Source: Clostridium sp. 12(A) (lineage in GTDB: Bacteria; Bacillota; Clostridia; Lachnospirales; Lachnospiraceae). Taken from it: a DNA stretch of 64,000 nt. Below are positions 1 through 9,256 of the stretch, piece by piece. Numbering within the stretch: the stretch's first letter is position 1; each line of letters opens with the position of its first letter. The stretch is taken from assembly GCA_000526575.1 (NCBI GenBank), contig JAGI01000001.1, forward strand, positions 62,001 through 126,000, in the 5' to 3' direction. The notes under the pieces are model-generated. The model was not told the origin of the DNA and searched no databases. It saw only the letters and a program-made list of their open reading frames with translations. The position numbers were made by a program, and so were the translations under genes.

Positions 1-2323
1 TGTTTCCTATGGATATGATGGAAATGCAAAAAGCGGACGTTTTGTACCCGTGAATGTAACCGTAAAAAGTGACAAGGACGCCCCATTTACCGGTACACTT
101 CGGGTGGAAGCCATGGAATCAGATTTTGATATTTACCAGTATGATTATCCGGTGAGTTTAAAAGGGATGGAAATCCTTGATCAATCCCTGGATATTCCTG
201 CGGGAAGGGCAGACACCCTCTATGTGAAGCTTTTAGATCAAAGTGGAAATGAGCTGATTCGAAAACGATTAAAAACCAATGTCACTCCGGAAACAGCAGA
301 ACTCTTCGTAGGCATTTTATCGGATAATGCTGATAAGCTTTCTTATATGGAGGGAGTGGGAGTCAATTACAGCTCTGTCCGTATCAAGACCTTTAACATG
401 AAGACGGAAAAGATGCCGGATCATGTAATCGGACTGGGTGTTCTTGATGTCCTTGTTATCACCGATTACGATACCAAACAGCTTTCCAAAGACCAGGTGT
501 CAGCAATTTGGGCGTGGGTAAAGGAAGGCGGCACCCTTCTTCTTGGCACTGGAGCCAGAGCAGATGATACACTTTTTGCATTTCAATCGGACCTTTTGGA
601 GAAGCAATATGCACCTCCAGCGGAGCGGTCTGTGGATATGGGTGTAGAATATTCCACCAACGGACCTGGAGACTCCTTTTTAAATCTTGTGTGTGCTGAT
701 GTTTCCTTAAAAGGAGGCACAGGTGTTTTTTCCAATGACCAGTTCTCAGTCCTTACTTCCGTATCCAAGGGAAAAGGCATCGTTGGAGTGGCTGCCTATG
801 ATTTTGCAGACATTACCTCCTTTTGTGAGACCCACCGCTCCTATGTGGATAAGCTTTTTACCACCATTTTGGGAGATACCAGATTAAACAACTTATCCTC
901 ATACTTATACAGCGGAAATTCCGGCCAGTTCTGGTCCGTTCAGAACATGCTCAATACAGGCAATGTAGATAAGCTTCCAAAGCTTGCTCTTTATATCGTA
1001 TTAATCCTGGGATATATTATCCTGGTGGGACCTGGGCTTTATCTCTATTTGAAAAAGAAGGAGAGAAGAGGATATTACAGGACCGCAGTGGTGGTGATCT
1101 CCTTTATCTTTACCGCGGTCATATACTTGACAGGAATTAAGACCCGGTTTAAGGATACCTTCTTTACCTATGCCACTATTTTGGATTCCACTAAGGATTA
1201 TGTGGATGAATATACCTATATTAATATGAGGACTCCTTATAACAAGGCTTATACCATTTCCCTGGATCCTTCTTATATGATTTTGCCCATAACAAGGAGC
1301 AACAACTATGAAATGTCTCCTGTCCCCAAGTTTCTTGGAGATGAAGATTATAAAGTAAGAGTAGGATACGGAAATGGAGATACAAAGGTTTCCGTTCAGA
1401 ATGCAGCAGCATTTACGCCCAAATACTTCTCTCTGCAAAAACGGACTCCCAATACAGACCACAGAGGACTTCTTGGTGATATTACGCTGTCAGACGGAAA
1501 GGTCTACGGAACTGTGACCAATGAATACCCCTTCCCCGTAGAGAAGGTCGGAGTTCTTATGTACGGTAAGATGATTCTGCTAGATGAATTAAAGCCTGGG
1601 GAGACTGTTAAATTAGATGGTGCTCCAGTCATTAATTATCCCATTAACAACGCCTTTAACGTATCAGCCAGAGTAACAGGCAGCTATCAGTATCCAAAGG
1701 CAGATATTGACAATCCAGATTATATGCTGGCACTGTCCAGAACCAATATTTTAAGCTTCTACCTGGATAAATATTCCACCGCCTATAACCAGGAAGCCAG
1801 AATTGTAGCCTTCAGCAGCAATCAGACTGACAGCCAGTTCCTGGCCAAAGGAAACTATGAGACCTTTGGAATGTCCATGTTTACCTCCACTCTGGATGTA
1901 AACACAAGGAAGTTTGGAGTTGTCTCTCATTCTGCACTGATAAAACCGCCAAAAGTAATCAGCGGTCAGTATTACTCTGATTCCAACGCAACCTATGCGG
2001 TTGATCCGGTAGCCCTGGAGTATTTCCTTGGAAATGACCTTGAGATTGACAAATTGTCGTTTGAAAATCCATCCGCGGACTTTACAAACAATGATAACGT
2101 TTCCTACATCAACCTGTTTAAGGGAGATATTTATTTTTACAATCACGACACAGGGAATTATGATGTCATGACCGCCGGAAAGCTGGACTATACAGCCGGG
2201 GAGCTGACCCCCTATTTATCACCGGGCAATACCCTTACCGTTAAATATGTAAGCGACAATGCGGAAGGAAAGAACTGGTATATAACACTGCCTATGCTCA
2301 CGGTTACAGGAAGGGATAAATGA
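1..2323 (+). CDS. Large extracytoplasmic/membrane subunit of an ABC-2 export system (5'-truncated)
   Basis: The frame is open from base 2 with no start in the window, so the N-terminus lies upstream; about 773 residues are visible. An N-terminal part with beta-rich repeats is followed (about nt 430-560) by a segment resembling a class I amidotransferase-like fold (DVLVITDYD, EGGTLLLGTG), as in GldG/DUF4350-type accessory proteins. Two membrane spans follow (about nt 985-1050 and 1085-1135), then a long extracytoplasmic C-terminal part. Its stop overlaps the start of the ABC ATPase gene (ATGA), so the three genes form one operon. I infer an accessory subunit of an ABC-2 exporter of unknown substrate. 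Not recognised to gene level. Confidence 0.7.
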   Translation, partial: VSYGYDGNAKSGRFVPVNVTVKSDKDAPFTGTLRVEAMESDFDIYQYDYPVSLKGMEILDQSLDIPAGRADTLYVKLLDQSGNELIRKRLKTNVTPETAELFVGILSDNADKLSYMEGVGVNYSSVRIKTFNMKTEKMPDHVIGLGVLDVLVITDYDTKQLSKDQVSAIWAWVKEGGTLLLGTGARADDTLFAFQSDLLEKQYAPPAERSVDMGVEYSTNGPGDSFLNLVCADVSLKGGTGVFSNDQFSVLTSVSKGKGIVGVAAYDFADITSFCETHRSYVDKLFTTILGDTRLNNLSSYLYSGNSGQFWSVQNMLNTGNVDKLPKLALYIVLILGYIILVGPGLYLYLKKKERRGYYRTAVVVISFIFTAVIYLTGIKTRFKDTFFTYATILDSTKDYVDEYTYINMRTPYNKAYTISLDPSYMILPITRSNNYEMSPVPKFLGDEDYKVRVGYGNGDTKVSVQNAAAFTPKYFSLQKRTPNTDHRGLLGDITLSDGKVYGTVTNEYPFPVEKVGVLMYGKMILLDELKPGETVKLDGAPVINYPINNAFNVSARVTGSYQYPKADIDNPDYMLALSRTNILSFYLDKYSTAYNQEARIVAFSSNQTDSQFLAKGNYETFGMSMFTSTLDVNTRKFGVVSHSALIKPPKVISGQYYSDSNATYAVDPVALEYFLGNDLEIDKLSFENPSADFTNNDNVSYINLFKGDIYFYNHDTGNYDVMTAGKLDYTAGELTPYLSPGNTLTVKYVSDNAEGKNWYITLPMLTVTGRDK

Positions 2324-3285
2324 TGTTAGAAATCAAAAATTTATGGAAAAAATTCGGTAAGTTCCATGCCTTAAATGGCTTGGATCTAACGATTCCCGAA
2401 GGCTCCCTTTACGGATTTGTGGGGCCAAACGGTGCAGGTAAAACAACCACCATTAAGATTATGACCGGACTCCTATCGGCAGACTGCGGCCAGGTCCTGA
2501 TTCGTGGTACCGACGTGACCAGAGGGTTAAATGATTTAAAGTTAAGCATTGGTTATGTGCCTGATTTTTTCGGCGTGTATGATAATCTGAGGGTCAACGA
2601 ATACATGGAGTTTTTTGCTTCCTGCTATGGACTTGATGGGCTTAAAGCGAGAAACCGGTATATGACCCTTTTAGAACAGGTGGGCTTGGAAGATAAGGTA
2701 AACTTTTATGTAGACAGCTTATCAAGAGGTATGAAGCAGCGTCTGTGCCTGGCAAGGGCTTTAATCCATGATCCCCTTCTTCTGGTTCTTGATGAGCCTG
2801 CTTCCGGTCTGGACCCAAGGACCCGATTTGAATTCAAGGAGATCTTAAAAGAGTTAAAGGATCAGGGAAAGACCATATTTATAAGCTCCCACGTGCTGTC
2901 GGAGCTATCAGAGCTTTGTACGGATATTGGTATCATTGACCAGGGGAAGATGGTTCTGGGAGGAAGTATGGAAGAAATCCTTCACAGGGTCAATGCCACC
3001 AATCCCCTGATCATCGCAGTTCTGGGCAATAAGGAAAGGGCTCTTTCCATCTTAAAGAGCCAGCCCTGTGTTCAGACCATAGCCGTGAAGGATCAGGATA
3101 TCCGGGTGAATTTCATTGGGGATGAACAGGATGAGGCCCTTCTCCTACAACAGCTTGTGGATGCGGAGGTACTGATCCGCGGGTTTTACAGAGAGCAGGG
3201 GAGCTTAGAGACCCTGTTCATGCAGATAACCGATCATGATAAAGAAAAGGCGGTGCTTGTACATGAAAATGAACCCGGTCTATAA
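2320..3285 (+). CDS. ABC transporter ATP-binding protein (ABC-2 exporter type)
   Basis: A 321-aa cytoplasmic ATPase. Walker A GPNGAGKTT (about residues 35-43), Q-loop region, signature LSRGMKQ (134-140), Walker B LLLVLDEP (153-160) and the switch histidine in ISSHVLSEL (H191) are all present, so it should be active. The C-terminal 110 residues form the extension common in ABC-2 drug/gliding-type exporters. The start overlaps the upstream stop as ATGA; a second ATG follows immediately at 2323. The end overlaps the next gene by 23 bp, which implies translational coupling. The substrate cannot be told from sequence. Confidence 0.93.
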   Translation: MMLEIKNLWKKFGKFHALNGLDLTIPEGSLYGFVGPNGAGKTTTIKIMTGLLSADCGQVLIRGTDVTRGLNDLKLSIGYVPDFFGVYDNLRVNEYMEFFASCYGLDGLKARNRYMTLLEQVGLEDKVNFYVDSLSRGMKQRLCLARALIHDPLLLVLDEPASGLDPRTRFEFKEILKELKDQGKTIFISSHVLSELSELCTDIGIIDQGKMVLGGSMEEILHRVNATNPLIIAVLGNKERALSILKSQPCVQTIAVKDQDIRVNFIGDEQDEALLLQQLVDAEVLIRGFYREQGSLETLFMQITDHDKEKAVLVHENEPGL

Positions 3286-4177
3286 ACGGGAAATAACGGT
3301 CAGCTCCAGAAGCTTCCGTCTGGCCCTCATTCTTGTGCTGTTTAATTCCATTCTTGCCCTGGTAGTTCTTCTTAATATGTACTCCGTGGTAGAACAGGTG
3401 AAGATGACAGCTGAGATTCAGTATTCATCCTTTATCAACATATACGTTTTCGTAGCAGTGGTGGAATTCGTCATGCTCATGTTCATCATGCCGGCTCTGA
3501 CAGCGGCCAGTGTCAGTGGGGAGAGAGAACGCCAGACTCTGGATCTTCTTCTCACCACCACCATGAAGCCATGGGAGATTATCTGGGGAAAATTAATGGC
3601 TTCCTTTGGAACCATGTTTTTAATGGTCATGTCAAGCTTTCCCCTTCTTTCCGTCTCATTTGTATATGGAGGCGTGACAGCTTCTGATATATTTATTTTG
3701 CTTTTATGCTATCTTGCCGTGGCCCTTCTTTGCGGAAGCATGGGAATCTGCTTTTCTTCTATTTTTAAGCGTTCTACCATTGCTACGGTAGTAAGCTATG
3801 GAGTGCTGGTGATGATTGCGGCAGGTACCTATGCCATCAATATATTTGCGTTATCCATTGCCCGCCTAAATGTGGTCAATACCTATGCATCCTCGGTCAG
3901 CGGCATTGCAGATCAGGCCAATTCCGGTTCATTCCTGTATCTTCTTTTATTAAATCCTGTGGCTACATTTTATGTAATGATAAATACCCAGGCTGGAGAT
4001 AATCAGGTATTAAAGAGCCTTAACAACTGGTTCGGTCCTCACCCTCAGAATGGCATTATGGATCACTGGGTGGTGCTAAGCATTTTCATCCAGCTTTTGT
4101 TGGCAGCTATCTTCCTTTTTATTGCGGTGAAGGCCATCAGCCCTACCAATGGAAAACGAATGAAAAACACCAAGTAA
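3263..4177 (+). CDS. ABC-2 family permease
   Basis: About 304 aa with roughly six or seven hydrophobic spans and the ABC-2 hallmark loop [14 protein letters not shown] between the second and third. The start is placed at the ATG at 3263 ([11 protein letters not shown]), since the longer frame from 3236 lies deeper in the ATPase gene and adds a basic non-conserved stub. Partner of the ATPase encoded at 2320 and of the large extracytoplasmic protein before it. By family this is the membrane channel of a GldA/GldF-like exporter; cargo unknown. Confidence 0.88.
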   Translation: MKMNPVYKREITVSSRSFRLALILVLFNSILALVVLLNMYSVVEQVKMTAEIQYSSFINIYVFVAVVEFVMLMFIMPALTAASVSGERERQTLDLLLTTTMKPWEIIWGKLMASFGTMFLMVMSSFPLLSVSFVYGGVTASDIFILLLCYLAVALLCGSMGICFSSIFKRSTIATVVSYGVLVMIAAGTYAINIFALSIARLNVVNTYASSVSGIADQANSGSFLYLLLLNPVATFYVMINTQAGDNQVLKSLNNWFGPHPQNGIMDHWVVLSIFIQLLLAAIFLFIAVKAISPTNGKRMKNTK

Positions 4178-4188
4178 AAGGAGGTTTT

Positions 4189-5013
4189 ATGTTAACAATA
4201 GGATGTCATTTATCATCGGCCAAAGGCTACCTTGCCATGGGTAAGGATGCCACGGCCATTGATGCAAATACGTTTCAGTTTTTTACAAGAAATCCAAGAG
4301 GAACCAAAGCCAAAGCCATGAATCCGGCCGATGTGGAACGTTTTCTTCTCTTTGCAGAAGAAAACTCCATTGGCCGGATTCTGGCTCATGCGCCCTATAC
4401 TTTAAATGCCTGCTCTGCAGATGAAAATCTTCGTATTCTCGCAAGAGATACCATGAAGGATGATTTATTGCGAATGGAATACACTCCCGGAAACTGCTAT
4501 AACTTTCACCCGGGAAGCCACGTAGGACAGGGCGTTGAAACCGGGATACAGTATATTGCAGATATGCTTGGAGAGATTCTTTCTCCCGAACTTCATACGA
4601 CGGTCCTCCTTGAGACCATGTCAGGTAAGGGAAGTGAAGTAGGCCGTGAATTTGAAGAATTAAGAGAGATTCTTGACCGGGTAGAGCTTAGCCATCTCAT
4701 GGGCGTCTGTCTTGATTTATGCCACGTGTGGGATGCCGGATATGACATTGCAAATGACTTAGACGGGGTATTAAAGAAATTCGATGACGTAATCGGCCTT
4801 TCCCGTTTAAAAGCAGTTCATCTAAATGACAGCCAGAATCCCTTAGGCGCACACAAGGACCGCCACGCGCGATTAGGTGAGGGCTGTATCGGAATAGAGG
4901 CTATAAAAAGGATCGTGACCCATCCGGTTCTTAGGGAGCTGCCTTTTTATTTAGAGACACCCAACGATTTATCTGGGCACGCCAAAGAAATTGCAATGAT
5001 GAGGAATGCCTGA
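4189..5013 (+). CDS. nfo: Endonuclease IV (AP endonuclease)
   Basis: A 274-aa TIM-barrel enzyme that incises DNA at abasic sites in base-excision repair. Metal-binding motifs of the Nfo family are visible in order: [51 protein letters not shown] and a final YLETPND. The length matches the family (about 270-285 aa). A strong AAAAGGAGG ribosome site precedes the ATG. It follows the permease stop by 11 bp, so it may be read from the same transcript, although no functional link is evident. Confidence 0.96.
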   Translation: MLTIGCHLSSAKGYLAMGKDATAIDANTFQFFTRNPRGTKAKAMNPADVERFLLFAEENSIGRILAHAPYTLNACSADENLRILARDTMKDDLLRMEYTPGNCYNFHPGSHVGQGVETGIQYIADMLGEILSPELHTTVLLETMSGKGSEVGREFEELREILDRVELSHLMGVCLDLCHVWDAGYDIANDLDGVLKKFDDVIGLSRLKAVHLNDSQNPLGAHKDRHARLGEGCIGIEAIKRIVTHPVLRELPFYLETPNDLSGHAKEIAMMRNA

Positions 5014-5036
5014 TGGCGTAATTACCAATCCTATAG

Positions 5037-5042
5037 TATAAT
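5037..5042 (+). promoter_or_regulatory. Candidate -10 box for the SPFH operon
   Basis: A perfect TATAAT 32 bp before the start at 5074, in the 60-bp gap after nfo. No convincing -35 lies 17 bp upstream (TGGCGT), so it would be a weak or activator-dependent promoter, or fortuitous. Confidence 0.45.
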
Positions 5043-5073
5043 AGAGGAATCTAACAGTTGAGGAGGAACAGAC

Positions 5074-6264
5074 ATGGGAATTGTAAAGGCACTGACAACC
5101 GCGTTAGGCGGTTCACTGGCAGATCAATGGCTTGAAGTCATAGAAGCAGGAGATATGGGAGACCAGACCGTATTCTCTTCAGGAGTAAAAATCAGAAAAG
5201 GCTCCAATACAAGGGGAACAGATAACACCGTTTCAGATGGTTCTGTCATTCATGTTTACCCCAATCAGTTCATGATTTTAGTGGACGGTGGAAAGGTGAT
5301 TGACTATACCGGAGAACCAGGCTATTTTACTGTAAAGAATTCTTCCCTCCCCTCTCTTTTTAATGGTCAGTTCGAAGAAGCTCTAAAGGAATCCTTTGAC
5401 CGTGTCCGTTATGGTGGAAAGACACCTACGGCTCAAAAAGTATTTTTTATCAATCTTCAGGAAATAAAAGGGGTAAAATTTGGAACCCCTAATCCCATTA
5501 ATTATTTCGATCAGTTTTATAATGCAGAATTATTCCTGCGGGCTCATGGAACGTATTCCTTTAAGGTAACAGATCCTCTGTTATTCTTTGCGGAAGTCAT
5601 TCCAAGAAACGCTGTCAGCGTGGAAGTGGATGATATCAACAGCCAGTATCTTTCCGAATTTTTAGAGGCATTGCAGTCCTCCATCAATCAGATGTCCGCA
5701 GACGGAATCCGAATCTCTTACGTATCATCAAAGGGTAGAGAGCTTGGACAGTATATGTCAGATGTTCTTGACGAACAGTGGAAGGCCAGGAGAGGAATGG
5801 CCATTCAGTCCGTGGGAATCGCAAGCATAACCTATGATGAGGAATCCAAGGACCTGATTCATATGAGAAACCAGGGCGCTATGCTTGGAGATCCGTCAGT
5901 AAGAGAGGGATACGTCCAGGGAGCCGCTGCCAGAGGTATGGAGGCAGCCGGAGGCAATTCCGCAGGTTCTATGTCCGGTTATCTTGGAATGGGCATGGGA
6001 ATGAATGTAGGAGGCGGTATCCTGGGTGCTGCATCAAGTGCCAACCTTCAGCAGATGAAGATTAATCAGGAACAGCAGGCAGGAAATAATACTCCTTCCG
6101 GTACTCAGGCTACAGCGGGCTGGACCTGTAGCTGCGGAAGCGTTAATACCGGTAATTTCTGCCCACAATGCGGAAACAAAAAGCCAGCCGGACCATGGAA
6201 GTGCGAATGCGGTGAGTCCAATACCGGAAACTTCTGCTCCCAGTGCGGTAAGCCAAAGCCATGA
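5074..6264 (+). CDS. SPFH-domain protein with two C-terminal zinc ribbons (YdjI-like)
   Basis: A 396-aa protein starting after GAGGAGGAACAG. Residues of about 30-300 form an SPFH/band-7-like domain of the 'virion core protein' family (B. subtilis YdjI type) without a leading membrane span. A Gly/Met/Ala-rich linker follows, then two near-identical zinc ribbons (about 350-367 and 375-392), each of form W-x-C-x-C-G-x4-TGNFC-x2-CG. In B. subtilis, YdjI is encoded with PspA, YdjG and YdjH and helps recruit PspA to membranes (known biology). Here the next two genes match YdjG and YdjH, but no pspA is adjacent. The terminal ribbons may contact the zinc-ribbon partner encoded next (inference). Confidence 0.85.
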   Translation: MGIVKALTTALGGSLADQWLEVIEAGDMGDQTVFSSGVKIRKGSNTRGTDNTVSDGSVIHVYPNQFMILVDGGKVIDYTGEPGYFTVKNSSLPSLFNGQFEEALKESFDRVRYGGKTPTAQKVFFINLQEIKGVKFGTPNPINYFDQFYNAELFLRAHGTYSFKVTDPLLFFAEVIPRNAVSVEVDDINSQYLSEFLEALQSSINQMSADGIRISYVSSKGRELGQYMSDVLDEQWKARRGMAIQSVGIASITYDEESKDLIHMRNQGAMLGDPSVREGYVQGAAARGMEAAGGNSAGSMSGYLGMGMGMNVGGGILGAASSANLQQMKINQEQQAGNNTPSGTQATAGWTCSCGSVNTGNFCPQCGNKKPAGPWKCECGESNTGNFCSQCGKPKP

Positions 6265-7340
6265 GCGGCATCATAACCTATCATTGCCCCAACTGCGGCG
6301 GCCCCTTAAAATTTAATCCAAAGCTTCAAAAGTATGCCTGTGAATTTTGCCTTTCAGAATTTACGGAGCAGGAAGCGCAGGAAGAGGAGATAGCGAAAGA
6401 AGAGGAAAAGGCAAGAGAGAAAAGGGCGCAGGAAGAGGAAAAGGCGGAGCAATCAGGACGTGAGGGTGAGCCGGTCCTTTATTCCTGCCCCAGCTGCGGA
6501 GCAGAGGTTGTAACCGATGAAACTACCGCAGCCACCTTTTGCTACTATTGTCACAATCCGGTCATTCTGACCGGCCGACTATCCGGCGAATACCATCCGG
6601 ATTATGTCATTCCCTTTTCTATTGAAAAGGAAAAGGCAGTAGAGATGTTTCGAAGCTGGATGAAGAAAAAGAGATTTACACCAAAAGCATTTTACAGTGA
6701 AGATCAGATTGAAAAGATCTCCGGCGTATATTTTCCTTATCTTCTTTACAGCTGCCGGGTCAATGGACAGTTAACAGCCAGGGCAGACCGTCTGCGCATC
6801 TGGGTCAGCGGAAATTACAGGTATACGGAAACACAGACCTATGAAGTAAAAAGAGAGGGGCTTATGCCCATAAAATACGTACCCCGTAATGCATTAAAAA
6901 AGGCCAGTAAAGAGCTGACAGAAGGAGTGTTTCCTTTTGATACCGATGTGATGAAGCCATTTACCATGGGGTACTTATCAGGTTTTGTAGCGGAGCGAAG
7001 AGATATGGGAGAGACTGACTTCTCCAGCGAAGTGAAGGATGAGGTACGGTCCTTTGCCAGAGACTCCTTAAAAAACAGCATAACTTCCTATGATACTTTG
7101 AGGGTACAGGATGAATCCTTTTCCTTCACAGAGGAGCAATGGCAATATGCGCTCCTTCCTGTATGGGCTCTTACTTATTTTGACCGGGCAAAGAATGCAA
7201 TGTATTATTTTACCATAAACGGGCAGACCGGAAAGGTCTGTGGAAAGCTGCCGGTGGATAAAGGAAAGCTTCTCCTTCTGTTTTTGGAGATCTTCATTCC
7301 GGTGCTTGCTGCCATGCTGATCGTGGGGTATTTCATATGA
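6261..7340 (+). CDS. Zinc-ribbon protein with C-terminal membrane span (YdjG-like)
   Basis: A 359-aa protein whose start overlaps the SPFH stop (ATGA). The N-terminal ribbon CPNCGG...CEFC (about residues 9-30) is followed by a Glu/Lys-rich helix (about 35-68), a second ribbon CPSCGAE...CYYCHN (about 76-100), a globular region and one hydrophobic span at the extreme C-terminus (LLLLFLEIFIPVLAAMLIV). This matches the architecture of B. subtilis YdjG, a membrane partner in the PspA-linked envelope-stress module. Probably a membrane-tethered scaffold facing the cytoplasm. Catalytic residues are not evident. Confidence 0.8.
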   Translation: MSGIITYHCPNCGGPLKFNPKLQKYACEFCLSEFTEQEAQEEEIAKEEEKAREKRAQEEEKAEQSGREGEPVLYSCPSCGAEVVTDETTAATFCYYCHNPVILTGRLSGEYHPDYVIPFSIEKEKAVEMFRSWMKKKRFTPKAFYSEDQIEKISGVYFPYLLYSCRVNGQLTARADRLRIWVSGNYRYTETQTYEVKREGLMPIKYVPRNALKKASKELTEGVFPFDTDVMKPFTMGYLSGFVAERRDMGETDFSSEVKDEVRSFARDSLKNSITSYDTLRVQDESFSFTEEQWQYALLPVWALTYFDRAKNAMYYFTINGQTGKVCGKLPVDKGKLLLLFLEIFIPVLAAMLIVGYFI

Positions 7341-8221
7341 TGAATGTAACATGGAAATGGATGAGAAAAGGGATACCAACAGCCTTTTTTATTATAGTTT
7401 TTTTCTTGTTCTCCTCATGCTTTATGGCCCTTAATTCCCTTGGGGATGAAACGCGGGTCTTTGATGATGCAGGGCTTTTTACCAGAAAAGAAATCGATAG
7501 CTTTCAGTCCCAGATCGCATCCATGAAAAAAGAAATGAACATGGATGTTTTAATCGTGACCGCAAGTGATACGAACGGTAAGTCTGCGAAGCAGTATGCA
7601 GAGGATTATTACATCAATGGATCATACGGCGTTGGCTCTGATTACAGAGGTGTTCTGTTTTTAATTGATATGGATAACCGGGAAATGTACATTCTCCCAG
7701 TGGGTAAGATGAACCGTTTCTTAACAGATCAGCGCTGGAATGCCATTTTAGACAGCTCTTATGAGAGTGCCAGTCAGGGGGAATATGCTTCCAGTGCCCA
7801 GGCCTTTTTAGATGGAGTTATGAAGTATTACCGGGCTGGTATTCCTGGCGGCCAGTATAATTATGATAAGGAAACGGGAGAAATCAGTATTTACAGAAGT
7901 ATTCGCTGGTATGAAGCGGCAGCAGCCTTTGGAATCGCACTTTTTGCTGGGGGAACTGCTTGCCTTACTGTAGCTGGACAGTATTCCATGAAAAAGGAGA
8001 GAAACCGGTCAGGGAATTATTTAAAGGCTTACCGAGGCGCCAGCCAGTTTCGCTATTCCCAGCAGACCGATGATCTCATTAATAAGACGGTGACCCATGT
8101 AATCATTCCGAGAAATAACGGAGGGAACTCCGGCGGCAGCTCCGGCGGCGGTTTTTCTGGAAGAAGCACCACTCATTCCTCCTCCGGGCGGACCATGGGA
8201 GGCGGAGGACGTAAGTTTTAA
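7337..8221 (+). CDS. TPM-domain protein (YgcG/YdjH-like)
   Basis: A 294-aa protein overlapping the previous stop by 4 bp. An N-terminal hydrophobic segment (about 14-35) acts as signal anchor. A TPM domain follows (about 45-170: VFDDAGLFTR near its start, then DVLIVTASD, DYRGVLFLIDM and FLTDQRWN), then a second membrane span (about 193-212) and a Gly/Ser-rich tail (GGSSGGGFSGRS) typical of TPM proteins. Matches YdjH in the ydjG-ydjH-ydjI group. TPM domains have been called phosphatase-like, but the role here is envelope maintenance by analogy only. The unit ends at the terminator at 8235. Confidence 0.83.
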   Translation: MMNVTWKWMRKGIPTAFFIIVFFLFSSCFMALNSLGDETRVFDDAGLFTRKEIDSFQSQIASMKKEMNMDVLIVTASDTNGKSAKQYAEDYYINGSYGVGSDYRGVLFLIDMDNREMYILPVGKMNRFLTDQRWNAILDSSYESASQGEYASSAQAFLDGVMKYYRAGIPGGQYNYDKETGEISIYRSIRWYEAAAAFGIALFAGGTACLTVAGQYSMKKERNRSGNYLKAYRGASQFRYSQQTDDLINKTVTHVIIPRNNGGNSGGSSGGGFSGRSTTHSSSGRTMGGGGRKF

Positions 8222-8234
8222 GGAAATACCATTG

Positions 8235-8276
8235 AAAAAAGTCTGGAGAAGGAGTAATCCTTAGCCAGACTTTTTG
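8235..8276. terminator. Bidirectional intrinsic terminator
   Basis: AAAAAAGTCTGG (8235-8246) pairs with CCAGACTTTTT (8265-8275). T-runs follow the stem on both strands, so it can stop both the TPM gene and the convergent sfsA gene, whose stop codon begins 2 bp beyond it. Confidence 0.88.
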
Positions 8277-8277
8277 T

Positions 8278-9048
8278 TTATTCATCTAATAAAACAGGAA
8301 CTGCTTTATCCAGGGTCATAGAGGTATCTGTCACAATGCAGTCGTAGGCAAGTATATGAACACCTCCCCGTTTTGCTTCCTGTAAAGCCTTGGCAAATTC
8401 CGGGTGAGTCTTTCTGTTTGGTACAAAGCCTGTCATCTCTTTCATCTGTATGACAAAGAGAATATAAGCTTCATAACCTGCCTCATGGGCCTTTACCAAT
8501 TCTTCTACATGTTTCACACCCCTAAGAGTCGGTGCATCGGGAAACATGGCAAGTCCATTCTCCTCCAGGGTTACCCCTTTTACCTCCATAAAAGCGGAAA
8601 ACTCAGGATTGGCAGTTTGAAAGGCAAGATCAAATCTGGACTGTCCGTAAGTGACCTCCCGTTTTATATTTTGTATTCCTTCAACCAATTTGGTTGTCTC
8701 AATATTTTCTTTACCATAGGGAAGAGAAGCGTTTCCAGATAAAAGCCATTCATAAGCTACCTGGTTTGGTGCCTGGGAATCCATATTAATAAGAAGTGGG
8801 CCTTCCTCCCGCTCCTTCCATACTCCGATTAAGGAATACTGAGTCTTTCTTCCAAGAAGGGCGGCTTCCGGGTGAAACTGGACTAACACGGTCACCCCAG
8901 AAATCAATAGCTCCCTGCAGCGTCCTGTATTTTTTACATGGCAGACGACAGTTTCTTCCTGGCCGTTCTTATTAGATATTAAAACATTGGCAATAAAGCG
9001 GTTGGGCCGGCTAAGGAAAATACCTTTCTGCATATGTTCATATTTCAT
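8278..9048 (-). CDS. sfsA: SfsA family nuclease / sugar fermentation stimulation protein
   Basis: About 256 aa. The start is at the ATG at 9048 (MKYEHMQKGIFLSRPNRF), because AGAAAGGAGGAAC lies just upstream; a longer frame to 9105 adds 19 residues with no ribosome site. Family motifs visible: FIANV, CHVKNTGRCRELL, PNRKTHPEF-A near the C-terminus, and FMEVKGVTLE with DAPTLRGVKH. SfsA was first described as a regulator of sugar fermentation in E. coli; the family carries a restriction-endonuclease-like fold. It stands alone, divergent from thrC. Confidence 0.93.
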   Translation of the reverse strand: MKYEHMQKGIFLSRPNRFIANVLISNKNGQEETVVCHVKNTGRCRELLISGVTVLVQFHPEAALLGRKTQYSLIGVWKEREEGPLLINMDSQAPNQVAYEWLLSGNASLPYGKENIETTKLVEGIQNIKREVTYGQSRFDLAFQTANPEFSAFMEVKGVTLEENGLAMFPDAPTLRGVKHVEELVKAHEAGYEAYILFVIQMKEMTGFVPNRKTHPEFAKALQEAKRGGVHILAYDCIVTDTSMTLDKAVPVLLDE

Positions 9049-9118
9049 AAAAATAAGTTCCTCCTTTCTGTATCCATGGGAGTATCTTACCATAGAAAGG
9101 GACAAATGGAAAGCTCAG

Positions 9119-9147
9119 ACATATGTCTTTGCAACAAATACATATGT
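9119..9147. promoter_or_regulatory. Twin ACATATGT palindromes between sfsA and thrC
   Basis: The 8-bp palindrome ACATATGT occurs at 9119-9126 and again at 9140-9147, 21 bp apart (two helical turns), between the divergent sfsA and thrC genes. Spacing and placement suit a dimer-of-dimers operator; no matching regulator is encoded nearby. Confidence 0.4.
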
Positions 9148-9169
9148 CCGCATAAAGAATACTTTTTGC

Positions 9170-9198
9170 TTGCGCCATTTCATAAAGTGTGCTACAAT
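9170..9198 (+). promoter_or_regulatory. thrC: Promoter for thrC
   Basis: TTGCGC (9170-9175), 17-bp spacer, TACAAT (9193-9198), about 59 bp before the thrC ATG. Good spacing and a five-of-six -10 box. Confidence 0.6.
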
Positions 9199-9256
9199 GC
9201 TGGCAAGGTTTTTATCCACTCTAAATTATGACAAAGCAGGAAAGGAATCAGATACT

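Noticed and set aside
8987..9256. Upstream extension of the thrC frame by 90 codons
   Set aside because: Overlaps the sfsA start and the promoter region; threonine synthases start at MxYxSTRG, which matches the ATG at 9257.
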